A DNA stretch of 5,387 nucleotides, from the NCBI GenBank assembly GCA_031275535.1, contig JAISOR010000116.1, forward strand, positions 1 to 5,387, written 5' to 3'. Made by a program: the position numbers and the translations under genes. This DNA is from Treponema sp. (GTDB lineage: Bacteria > Spirochaetota > Spirochaetia > Treponematales > Breznakiellaceae). Position 1 is the first letter of the stretch, and each line of letters begins with the position of its first letter. Below the pieces are notes generated by a model, which was given only the letters and a program-made list of their open reading frames with translations, made no database searches and was not told where the DNA came from. Of this stretch, positions 1 to 5,387 are shown in pieces.

Positions 1-951
1 CCGGGGGACTGCGGTATTCCAGAACCCTTCCACCGCGCCGATCATGCCTTCCTGAATAGTCTGGTCCGTGCGGCCATGGATAAGCCGGGAGGCAAAGGAA
101 AGGAAGGAACGATCCCCCAGAACCTGGTGGGTTTCCTGTAAAGCCGCCAACTGGCTGTCAAAATAAGAACCTGTATCCAGGAGCCTGCTATTAAGGAGGA
201 TCAACTGCTCCAGGGCGGGCATAAACTGATTGTATATAGCCTGGATCCCGGAAAGGGCCTCCCCGCCGTCCCCTTCCTGCGGGGCTATCCGTTCCAAATT
301 GGTAAGCATGGTAGTAACGGACCCGGAAATCGCCGCAAAGCCGCTTACACCCTCCGAGATAGCGCTTAGGCCGTTGTTGACCCGGGATTCCACCATTTCA
401 CCGTACCCGGAATTAAAAAACTCATCCCGGTACAGATTAAGGCCGCTGGCATATTTGTCCATGGCGGCCACATAGTCCCCCCGATCTATAAGGGCCCGCC
501 CCTCCGCAAGGATCCGCTCCAGTTGGTTCCGGTTAAAGGTAAATTGGGCCAGTTCCCGGATGCGGTCCAGGAATTGCTGGGTAAGCTCGTTACGGGCGGG
601 TTCCATATCCTGCAGTAAGCGGCTGAGGGTAAGGATCTTTTCGGTATTGTCGGGATCCGAAACAAGCGTATCCAGCAGCTCCTCCGCCACGGAATTGTAT
701 TCCTCCCGGAGTTGGAGGATCCGGTCCAGCCGTTTCTGCCCCTGGACGAATTGCTCGGGGTTGTTTTTGATAAATTCGGTTAATACCCGGATGGCCTGAT
801 CGTATTGCTTTTGCTCAATAAGGCTGTCGGCCAGAGATAAATCGGTATCCTGGTGTCCTCCCCCATGGAGCAGAGGAGCGGCCAGCATCAATGAGAAATT
901 GATACATAGAAGTTGAAGAATTCGCCATTTCCGGCGACTCTTATATCTCAT
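1..951 (-). CDS. TPR-repeat exported protein (3' end outside window)
   Basis: This frame stays open for 317 codons from the ATG at 951 to base 1, so the C-terminus is missing. An in-frame TAG lies a few codons upstream and no earlier ATG intervenes, which fixes the start. The N-terminus has a basic stretch (KSRRKWR, residues 4-10) and a hydrophobic run (about 11-28, ILQLLCINFSLMLAAPLL), consistent with a signal peptide or N-terminal anchor; no clear lipobox is seen. Residues 40-75 (ADSLIEQKQYDQAIRVLTEF, then KNNP) form a typical TPR unit. A second TPR-like unit lies at about 147-179 (ILAEGRALIDRGDYVAAMDK onward). The rest is helical and rich in Leu, Gln and Glu, with a Gly/Ser/Ala/Thr-rich segment at about 193-215. 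TPRs mediate protein-protein contacts, so a periplasmic scaffold or assembly role is plausible, but no specific function is recognised. It is transcribed divergently from the UPF0164 gene. The coding assignment is strong; the role is unknown. Confidence 0.85.
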   Translation of the reverse strand, partial: MRYKSRRKWRILQLLCINFSLMLAAPLLHGGGHQDTDLSLADSLIEQKQYDQAIRVLTEFIKNNPEQFVQGQKRLDRILQLREEYNSVAEELLDTLVSDPDNTEKILTLSRLLQDMEPARNELTQQFLDRIRELAQFTFNRNQLERILAEGRALIDRGDYVAAMDKYASGLNLYRDEFFNSGYGEMVESRVNNGLSAISEGVSGFAAISGSVTTMLTNLERIAPQEGDGGEALSGIQAIYNQFMPALEQLILLNSRLLDTGSYFDSQLAALQETHQVLGDRSFLSFASRLIHGRTDQTIQEGMIGAVEGFWNTAVPR

Positions 952-1053
952 GCGCGGTATACCTATCTATTATATATCGGAGCACCCTTAATCACTCTAT
1001 AATAAATATAATATCATAGAAATAATTCTTTTTCCGATATATATTAGAAGTGG
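952..1053. promoter_or_regulatory. AT-rich divergent promoter region
   Basis: These 102 bp separate the divergent starts at 951 and 1054. By hand count they are about 29% GC, far below the flanking genes. For the leftward gene, a perfect TATAAT lies on the minus strand at 974-969, about 18 nt upstream of its ATG. For the rightward gene, TATAAT occurs at 998-1003 and again at 1007-1012, with an A/T-rich stretch to about 1033. No convincing TTGACA-like -35 box sits at normal spacing from any of these, so which -10 is used is uncertain. The rightward ATG is preceded by AGAAGTGG (1046-1053), a weak ribosome binding site; the leftward one has only AGG about 10 nt upstream. Confidence 0.65.
966..1048. 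repeat. Inverted repeat flanking the divergent promoters
   Basis: The left arm is 966-980 and the right arm 1034-1048. The reverse complement of the left arm (CCGATATATAATAGA) matches the right arm (CCGATATATATTAGA) at 14 of 15 positions. The arms are separated by 53 bp, and each lies just upstream of one of the two divergent start codons in the same orientation relative to its gene. This could be a paired operator for a shared regulator or duplicated promoter/leader sequence. A long-range hairpin is less likely given the spacing. The arm includes the TATAAT-like hexamer, so part of the similarity may simply be -10 sequence. Confidence 0.6.
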
Positions 1054-2346
1054 ATGAATAAATATATTCTTCTGATTTTTAGTACAATCTTCCTCATAGC
1101 AAGCGGTGCGGGGGCCATCGATTTTGGGTCGGGCAACTATGGTTCTATCTCGGACTACCTGGAAGAGATCTACGGAATCGATAATAATGCGGGCTTAACG
1201 GCCTTTCCGGCGCTGAATGTCCCCATGGGGGGCCGCTCCGAGGGTATGGCCGGTTCTTTTTCGGCCGTGGCCGATGATATTTCCTTTCTTGAGTGGAATC
1301 CGGCGGGGTCCGCGATGCTTAAAAAATCGGAGCTGGCCTTTTTCCACAATAACTGGATTGCGGATACCAAGGTGGAGGGCGCCATATTCGCGTCCCGGTT
1401 TAATGATATTGGCTTTGCCGCGGGGGGAAAATGGCTCTATACGCCCTTTACGGAGTATAACATCTACGGGGAACGGGTCTCCAAGGGGTATTATTCCGAG
1501 GCGGTGGGGATCCTCAACGCATCCTATAACTTCCTCCCCGGATTTTCCTTTGCCGGGCTTGCGCTGGGTATAAATCTAAAGGGGGCTTTCCGCTTTGTTC
1601 CCGACTACTCCGATGCCAATGATACGGATAATAAAAACGGCGCCCTGGTATCCGGTTCGGGAAAATCCCAGGCCGCCGCCATGGCTATGGCGGATATCGG
1701 GCTCCTGACCCGGTTTGACTTTTTGAAACCCTATAACGCCCGGGAGCAGAACGCCTCAGCGGCCCTGGTGATACGGAACCTGGGGCCTCCGGCCAAGGGG
1801 GACCCCCTTCCCACGGTGCTTACCGCGGCGATCTCCTATAAACCCCTGCGGCCCCTCCTCATTTCCTTTGATTTCTCCCTGCCCATGAACCTGACGGATA
1901 TTAGCCTATCCGAAAAACCCTATTGGGCCCTGGGACTTTCCGCGGGGATAACGGACTTTCTTTCCATGCGGGCGGGATTTATGTCAAAAACAGGAAATGT
2001 CCGAATCACCATCGGCAGCGCCGTGGAACTAAGCAAACTGTCCTTCGATATAAACTATACCCTGGACCTCCTGACCCAACTGACCCCCTTAAACCGGGTC
2101 AGTATTGGGGTCCGTTTCAACCTTGGGGATCAGGGCCGCCAGGCTGCTTCTGACCGGGTCGATGAACTCTATCTTGCGGGACTGAACGCCTATTCCCGGG
2201 GGAATAACAATGAAGCCCAGTATTACTGGGAAGAAGCCCTGAAGCTAAACCCCCGCTTTACCCCCGCCCTTGAGGGGCTCAATATTATCCGCCGTTCCCA
2301 GGCGCTGGAAGACCGGATCAATGATATGCAGCGGTTGGACTTCTAA
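1054..2346 (+). CDS. UPF0164 family FadL-like outer-membrane protein with C-terminal TPR-like tail
   Basis: The product is 430 aa. A classical signal peptide (MNKYILLIFSTIFLIASGAGA, cut probably after A21) sends it through Sec. Residues 57-85 carry the FadL/PorV/UPF0164 signature: GGRSEGMAG, then ADD and WNPAG. Residues 92-358 alternate short amphipathic strands and turns and end with a strand-like RVSIGVRFNLG, as expected of an outer-membrane beta-barrel. Treponemal UPF0164 proteins are regarded as FadL-type channels for hydrophobic nutrients such as long-chain fatty acids; that role is family knowledge, not proven here. After the barrel, residues 366-430 are helical and include a TPR-like unit (ELYLAGLNAYSRGNNNEAQY, then WEEALKLNP), probably periplasmic. 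The start is supported by the signal peptide beginning there and by an AGAAG-type ribosome binding site. It is divergent from the TPR gene and convergent with the GH57 gene. Confidence 0.9.
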   Translation: MNKYILLIFSTIFLIASGAGAIDFGSGNYGSISDYLEEIYGIDNNAGLTAFPALNVPMGGRSEGMAGSFSAVADDISFLEWNPAGSAMLKKSELAFFHNNWIADTKVEGAIFASRFNDIGFAAGGKWLYTPFTEYNIYGERVSKGYYSEAVGILNASYNFLPGFSFAGLALGINLKGAFRFVPDYSDANDTDNKNGALVSGSGKSQAAAMAMADIGLLTRFDFLKPYNAREQNASAALVIRNLGPPAKGDPLPTVLTAAISYKPLRPLLISFDFSLPMNLTDISLSEKPYWALGLSAGITDFLSMRAGFMSKTGNVRITIGSAVELSKLSFDINYTLDLLTQLTPLNRVSIGVRFNLGDQGRQAASDRVDELYLAGLNAYSRGNNNEAQYYWEEALKLNPRFTPALEGLNIIRRSQALEDRINDMQRLDF

Positions 2347-2378
2347 CCGGACCCTTTCTCCCTGGGATTCCCTTCCAA
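2347..2378. other. Convergent intergenic gap without a visible terminator
   Basis: Only 32 bp separate the TAA of the UPF0164 gene from the TGA of the GH57 gene. The only self-complementary element is the tiny GGGATTCCC (2364-2372), with no T-tract on either strand. Termination here is therefore Rho-dependent or lies inside the opposing genes; this last point is inference. Confidence 0.5.
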
Positions 2379-3968
2379 TCAGTGTTTTCTCCGAAATACC
2401 CGGTAATTAATGCCGGGGAAGATATTATGCTGGCGTTCCAGATTGGTAAGCCATTCGGTACTGATATAGTTGCTGCCCAGGGATTCATAGATGGTGGTAA
2501 AATTCCGCAGGGAACTCTCTATCCGGCTGCGGACAAATTCGGGGAATTCCTGTTTATAGAGCATTCCCGGCCAATCGGCGCTTTGGACCAGGAGTATTTC
2601 CCGGGCGGCCTGATTCAAGGCCCGCTCCTTTAAGCCGGAGTCGCCGGGGAACCGTTCAGCCAGCTCTATCATCCGTTCCAGGGACCGGATGGCATGACGG
2701 TAGAGCCAATCATTGGAAGCGTCAAGCCACATTTCCGCATACCCGTTGGGTCCCCAGGAGGAAAATTCCGGCGTCATGGTCTGGAGGGAAGCGGCGTTCT
2801 GTTTGTAAAGATACTCCAGGGGATTCATAAACCGGATTTCTTCCCGTTTACAGGCCTCCCGAAACAGGGCCTCGATAAACTGGGGGCCCTCATACCAGGT
2901 ACGGCCAAAAGAGTCCGCATTATACGCGCAGAGGCTTATGGCGGATTCCTCCATATATTGCCCGGCGGCCAGGAGCCGCTTAATCCGGGCATCCAAAAAG
3001 GAACGGGCCTGTTCCCGCGCCTTTTCCGAGGCCCGGAGGGGATCGTACATGGCATCACCCTTATTCTGACCGGCCCAGTACTTATACCCCGTCTGGGTCC
3101 GCTCTCCGTTTGATCCCAGGAAGGGCCTTACCACCTCCAGGGGAAGCTCGTAGCCCGCATCCCGGTTATAATCCCGGTATAGGGGGTCCAGGGGAAACCC
3201 CGTTTCAGGATCCTCTATGTCCCTTTGGGCATAATAGTCCCGGGCCAGGATAAACACATTGGAGGGGGTCTTTACCGGATAGAAACTGCCCCTGGAAGCC
3301 GGAGGATCCCGTAATATCAGGCTGTGGGTATCCACGATGGTATAACTGAAACTATAGGACCGCAGATAGGCGTCGAGTTCGGGGGACCAGCCGAGTTCGG
3401 GGAGCCAGAAGCCCTGGGGATTCCGGCCAAAAAAAAGACGATGGGAGGCGACGGCCACCTCAATCTGGGCCTGTACGGCCTCGGGATAGGCCGTGTAAAA
3501 GGGCAGGAAAGCGTAGGTGGCGGCGGTGCCCAGGAGTTCCAGCCGGCCCTTTTTTTGATAATAATCAAAAACCGCCAGCACATCCCGCCCGTAGCGCTCC
3601 GTAAAAAGGATCCGCTTATCTACCGCCCGGTCATAAAAAAGCTTGGCCAGGCTCTGCAAGCGGGGATCGGCGGCGGTCCGTTCGAGCTCCCGGGCGCCAA
3701 AGTCTATTTGCCGGTCCACATGTTCAAGGTAGCGCTGAAGCAGGAATTCATCCTTTAGCATATGACAAAGGACGGGCGAAAAGACCAGGGCCATGCGAAA
3801 GGGGATATGATCCGCATCGAGGCGATCAAAAATTTCCAGTAAGGGCAGGCAGGTGTCGGAAAGGAGGTCGAAAAAACACCGCTCCTCCGGAGGATGGGAC
3901 GATTCACAGTACCGGACAAAGGGCTGGTGTATATTAAGGACGATTGAAATAACGTGTCGCCTGTTCAT
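2379..3968 (-). CDS. GH57 glycoside hydrolase, 1,4-alpha-glucan branching enzyme-like
   Basis: The product is 529 aa, close to the roughly 520 aa of compact GH57 branching enzymes. These cytoplasmic enzymes form alpha-1,6 branches in glycogen-like glucans. Visible family motifs in order: HQPFV at 14-18 (motif 1); GTAATYAFLPF at 147-157 (motif 2 region); GFWLPELGW at 186-194, in which E191 fits the catalytic nucleophile; CAYNADSFGRTWYEGPQF at 347-364 (motif 4); and SSWGPNGYAEMWLDASNDW at 403-421, leading into a helical DUF1957-like C-terminal domain. Two positions look odd: motif 4 normally reads DAE(L)FG with the Asp as acid/base, whereas N350 stands there, and the usual motif 2 His is Y152. 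It may be inactive, altered in specificity or regulatory. I chose the ATG at 3968, 13 nt after the upstream stop, because the family begins just before the HQP strand. An upstream in-frame ATG at 4022 would add 18 unlikely residues, overlap the DUF4912 gene and lacks a ribosome binding site. Confidence 0.88.
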   Translation of the reverse strand: MNRRHVISIVLNIHQPFVRYCESSHPPEERCFFDLLSDTCLPLLEIFDRLDADHIPFRMALVFSPVLCHMLKDEFLLQRYLEHVDRQIDFGARELERTAADPRLQSLAKLFYDRAVDKRILFTERYGRDVLAVFDYYQKKGRLELLGTAATYAFLPFYTAYPEAVQAQIEVAVASHRLFFGRNPQGFWLPELGWSPELDAYLRSYSFSYTIVDTHSLILRDPPASRGSFYPVKTPSNVFILARDYYAQRDIEDPETGFPLDPLYRDYNRDAGYELPLEVVRPFLGSNGERTQTGYKYWAGQNKGDAMYDPLRASEKAREQARSFLDARIKRLLAAGQYMEESAISLCAYNADSFGRTWYEGPQFIEALFREACKREEIRFMNPLEYLYKQNAASLQTMTPEFSSWGPNGYAEMWLDASNDWLYRHAIRSLERMIELAERFPGDSGLKERALNQAAREILLVQSADWPGMLYKQEFPEFVRSRIESSLRNFTTIYESLGSNYISTEWLTNLERQHNIFPGINYRVFRRKH

Positions 3969-3981
3969 AGATACCAACCTG

Positions 3982-4695
3982 TTACAAATCGCAGCACCGG
4001 GGAACGCGGGACAGCCGGTCAATATTACGCAGGATATGAAAATCTTCCAGTCCCGAAAGGAGGATCAGCGGGGTTTGAAAGGCGCCGGCATCCGCTGATT
4101 TTGGCGTTTCCGGCGCCGCTTTTTCATCGGAAGAATACATATTCCCGGAGGAATTAAGCAATTTGGGCAGCCTGAAGGGGCGGGACGCCGCCAAAACCAC
4201 CGCCGCCGCCCCCCTAAGGACACAGAGCTTCACCTTAAAACTGCCCCCCGACGGGGGAAACCCAAGGTACCACGCCGAATCCCCTATTCCCACGGAAACG
4301 GTAAAAGCCCCCTGCTGCCCCGGGCCTTCTATGGGGCAGACCTTTAAACAATAGCCCCCAAAATCGGAGGCCCTCTCGTAGAGGAGCCTGTCATGGGCAT
4401 TGATTTCCCAAAAGGTAAAAACCCAAAGGGGATCCCGAATTAATACTTCAATAAACGTTATATTGTACTGTTTTGGCAGGGGGACGGACTCACGGCCCCG
4501 TCCCTCCGCCAGGGGCGGCGATGCTTTTTCCGCCGTTCCGGCCCGGCTTTCATACTCAAGATCCAATAGTTCTTCTATAATAAAAGACCGGTCTAAACCC
4601 GGCGGAATCTCGATCCCCTGGCTATCCGCTAATTTAGCCAATTCGTGGGTGGTTAAACTTTCCAAATAAGACCGTCCAAGCCGCTGTTCATCCAT
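3982..4695 (-). CDS. DUF4912 protein with N-terminal SAP/Rho-N-like motif
   Basis: The product is 237 aa with no signal peptide, so it is probably cytoplasmic. Residues 10-48 (YLESLTTHELAKLADSQGIE onward, to IIEELLDLE) match the helix-loop-helix pattern of Rho N-terminal/SAP-like motifs, which often bind nucleic acid. After a charged linker (49-70), residues 71-177 form the DUF4912 domain, marked by RDPLWVFTFWEI (87-98), then a beta-rich segment with AWYLGF (141-146) and a closing RPFRLP (172-177). Residues 178-237 are a low-complexity linker and a short tail that I do not recognise. DUF4912 has no assigned biochemical activity; its beta-sandwich look and its position beside a GH57 gene suggest glycan binding, which is inference. 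It is the first gene of a two-gene operon, with 13 nt to the GH57 start. The start is the first ATG after an in-frame TGA. There is no good ribosome binding site, and the promoter at 4732-4704 would start the RNA almost at the ATG. Confidence 0.85.
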   Translation of the reverse strand: MDEQRLGRSYLESLTTHELAKLADSQGIEIPPGLDRSFIIEELLDLEYESRAGTAEKASPPLAEGRGRESVPLPKQYNITFIEVLIRDPLWVFTFWEINAHDRLLYERASDFGGYCLKVCPIEGPGQQGAFTVSVGIGDSAWYLGFPPSGGSFKVKLCVLRGAAAVVLAASRPFRLPKLLNSSGNMYSSDEKAAPETPKSADAGAFQTPLILLSGLEDFHILRNIDRLSRVPRCCDL

Positions 4696-4703
4696 ATTCC
4701 GTG

Positions 4704-4732
4704 ATCATGGAAAAAAGGCGGACTAATGTCAA
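4704..4732 (-). promoter_or_regulatory. Sigma-70-like promoter of the DUF4912-GH57 operon
   Basis: On the minus strand a perfect TTGACA -35 (4732-4727) is followed after exactly 17 nt by CATGAT (4709-4704), which matches TATAAT at four of six positions. Transcription would begin near 4697, one to three bases before the ATG at 4695. That predicts a leaderless or near-leaderless message, in line with the absence of a Shine-Dalgarno sequence there. The -10 is imperfect, so a chance match is possible. Confidence 0.5.
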
Positions 4733-4794
4733 TGGATCTGACGGGAACCCCTGGGCAAAAGCATTTACTCTCTATCCGGGATACTTTATAGCAG

Positions 4795-4813
4795 CTTCAC
4801 CGGTACGGTGAGG
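4795..4813. repeat. Short perfect-stem hairpin
   Basis: TCACCG (4797-4802) and CGGTGA (4806-4811) pair around a GTA loop. One G-U pair (4796/4812) and one C-G pair (4795/4813) extend the stem to 8 bp. No T-run follows on either strand, so it is not a standard intrinsic terminator. Its role is unknown, and it may be chance. Confidence 0.4.
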
Positions 4814-5113
4814 AAATTACTTGGGGTCCTGACGGCTGTAAAATCCATAAATTATCCCAGTTGACTCTTAACCTCCACACCTTTCCAGAAGCGGCCATAG
4901 GACCGAACCCCTGTTTCCTCTGGGGGCAGGTGATTTTTTGTCCTATTCCTATATTGCCATGGTTCCTCATAAAACCAGCGGCAACGCATACTGGAAACTT
5001 CAAAATAGCAGATTAAACATCCCGTTTTGGGCCGGGTTTTGAGTTCCCTAGCTATCTTTACCTTGCCATTTTCGAGGGAGCAGCTTTGTCAGTCTTTCCT
5101 AAGGATCATCAAC

Positions 5114-5117
5114 GGAG
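5114..5117 (+). promoter_or_regulatory. Ribosome binding site deciding a GTG start
   Basis: GGAG is followed by a 7-nt A-rich spacer (5118-5124) and then GTG at 5125. This is near-ideal Shine-Dalgarno spacing and supports the GTG rather than the next in-frame ATG at 5290, which would cut off the conserved N-terminus. A second possibility, TTG at 5086 behind GAGGGAG (5074-5080), would add 13 residues not expected in the family. Confidence 0.65.
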
Positions 5118-5124
5118 AAAAAGA

Positions 5125-5387
5125 GTGTCCAGATTCATCACCAATCAGAACGATCTCCTCTCGGAACTGCTGAAAATCTATATCCCCACTTCCAACCCAC
5201 TTGATTTTCTGGTCGGTTATTTCTATTTTTCCGGCTTTTACAGCATCTACAGGGAGATTGCCGGACGAGACTTGCGAATTCTCGTTGGCATGGAAGCCGA
5301 TGTTACCGTCCAACACGCCATACGGGAATATGCCGACACGGTTCAAAACGGCGCAGCCTCCTCAAATCTGAAAACCCGGCAGGCGTT
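5125..5387 (+). CDS. N-terminus of PLD-like/SNF2-type helicase protein (partial)
   Basis: Eighty-seven codons are visible from the GTG start, and the frame runs open off the right edge. The opening residues (SRFITNQNDLLSELL), then DFLVGYFYFSGFYSIY (28-43) and LRILVGMEADV (50-60), resemble the start of large bacterial proteins annotated as phospholipase D-like domain plus helicase. In that family an N-terminal PLD-type nuclease fold precedes SNF2/DEAD helicase domains, total length is often around 1000 aa, and the genes frequently lie beside restriction-methylation genes. The HKD catalytic motif and all helicase motifs would fall beyond the window, so neither activity can be confirmed. Gly and Arg codons (GGC, GGT, GGA; AGA, AGG, CGA) look less GGG/CGG-biased than in the neighbours, which hints at horizontal transfer, though the sample is small. 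No clear promoter was found. A standalone PLD-like protein is the main alternative. Confidence 0.7.
   Translation, partial: MSRFITNQNDLLSELLKIYIPTSNPLDFLVGYFYFSGFYSIYREIAGRDLRILVGMEADVTVQHAIREYADTVQNGAASSNLKTRQA

Larger units (their letters stand above)
4696..5124. other. Intergenic region with no supportable gene
   Basis: These 429 bp lie between the divergent DUF4912 gene and the PLD/helicase-type gene. They hold the candidate promoter of the DUF4912 operon (4704-4732), a short hairpin (4795-4813) and the ribosome binding site of the rightward gene (5114-5117). Frames here are short and stop-interrupted on both strands. The longest stretches (plus 4870-5041, minus 5003-4797) have no recognisable protein or good translation signal. 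A 12-bp-period repeat of GTTTTG (5024-5029 and 5036-5041) is probably chance. It could include remnants of lost genes at an island edge, but I see nothing decisive. Confidence 0.5.

Noticed and set aside
230..799. Two plus-strand open frames (230-475, 560-799)
   Set aside because: They are antisense to the TPR gene, rich in Ser, Arg and Pro, lack ribosome binding sites and resemble no family. They arise from the codon bias of the opposite strand.
1217..1573. Plus-strand 118-codon frame inside the UPF0164 gene
   Set aside because: It is out of frame within a well-supported gene, and its Arg/Pro/Trp-rich product is typical of a frame shadow.
2694..3758. Long plus-strand frames antisense to the GH57 gene (2694-3113, 3324-3758)
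   Set aside because: The minus strand carries recognisable GH57 motifs throughout. The antisense products are Gly/Pro-rich, without domains or start signals.
3969..4022. Longer GH57 start at the ATG at 4022
   Set aside because: It adds 18 residues before the conserved N-terminal strand, overlaps the DUF4912 gene by 41 nt and has no ribosome binding site.
4726..4791. Tiny plus-strand ORF of 21 codons behind a GGCGG sequence
   Set aside because: It is too short, overlaps the operon promoter on the other strand and shows no sign of conservation that can be judged here.
4908..4939. Possible intrinsic terminator (CCCC...GGGG followed by TTTTTT)
   Set aside because: The stem is only about 4 bp with a 10-nt loop, the T-run is displaced, and no rightward gene ends before it.
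4797..5003. Minus-strand 68-codon frame beginning with TTG
   Set aside because: It has no ribosome binding site, no recognised domain and an irregular composition.
5089..5346. Minus-strand 85-codon frame
   Set aside because: It is antisense to the PLD/helicase-type gene, whose plus-strand translation matches a known family opening and has a good ribosome binding site.

Overview
The window looks like spirochaete chromosome, most likely a Treponema-type host-associated species. The main evidence is the UPF0164 (FadL-like) outer-membrane protein at 1054-2346, a family characteristic of treponemes, and the GH57 plus DUF4912 gene pair. The older genes are moderately GC-rich with frequent CGG, GGG and CCC codons, which would suit termite-gut treponemes better than T. 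pallidum. The genus is an inference from family content, not a proven identity.

Layout from left to right. A TPR protein with a likely signal peptide is read leftward from 951 and leaves the window at base 1, so its 3' end is missing. A 102-bp AT-rich divergent promoter region (952-1053) follows, with a near-perfect inverted repeat whose arms lie just upstream of the two divergent start codons. Rightward, 1054-2346 encodes the UPF0164/FadL-like barrel with a C-terminal TPR-like tail. It meets, tail to tail with a 32-bp gap, a leftward two-gene operon. The promoter-proximal gene (4695 to 3982) encodes a SAP/Rho-N-like motif followed by DUF4912. Thirteen bases after it comes a GH57 branching-enzyme-like protein (3968 to 2379), in which two normally conserved active-site positions appear substituted.

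Bases 4696-5124 hold the operon's promoter and otherwise no gene I can support. At the right edge a rightward gene starts at a GTG (5125) behind a good ribosome binding site. Its 87 visible residues resemble the N-terminus of large PLD-like/SNF2-helicase proteins, which are often found in restriction or phage-defence islands. Its codon choice looks less CGG/GGG-biased than its neighbours, so this may be the edge of an accessory island.

How the genes fit together: the two left genes are envelope proteins that share a divergent control region and TPR-type modules. The middle operon probably acts in cytoplasmic alpha-glucan (glycogen-like) metabolism or its regulation. The right-edge gene is unrelated in function. 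No rRNA, tRNA, CRISPR array, insertion sequence or convincing terminator was seen.
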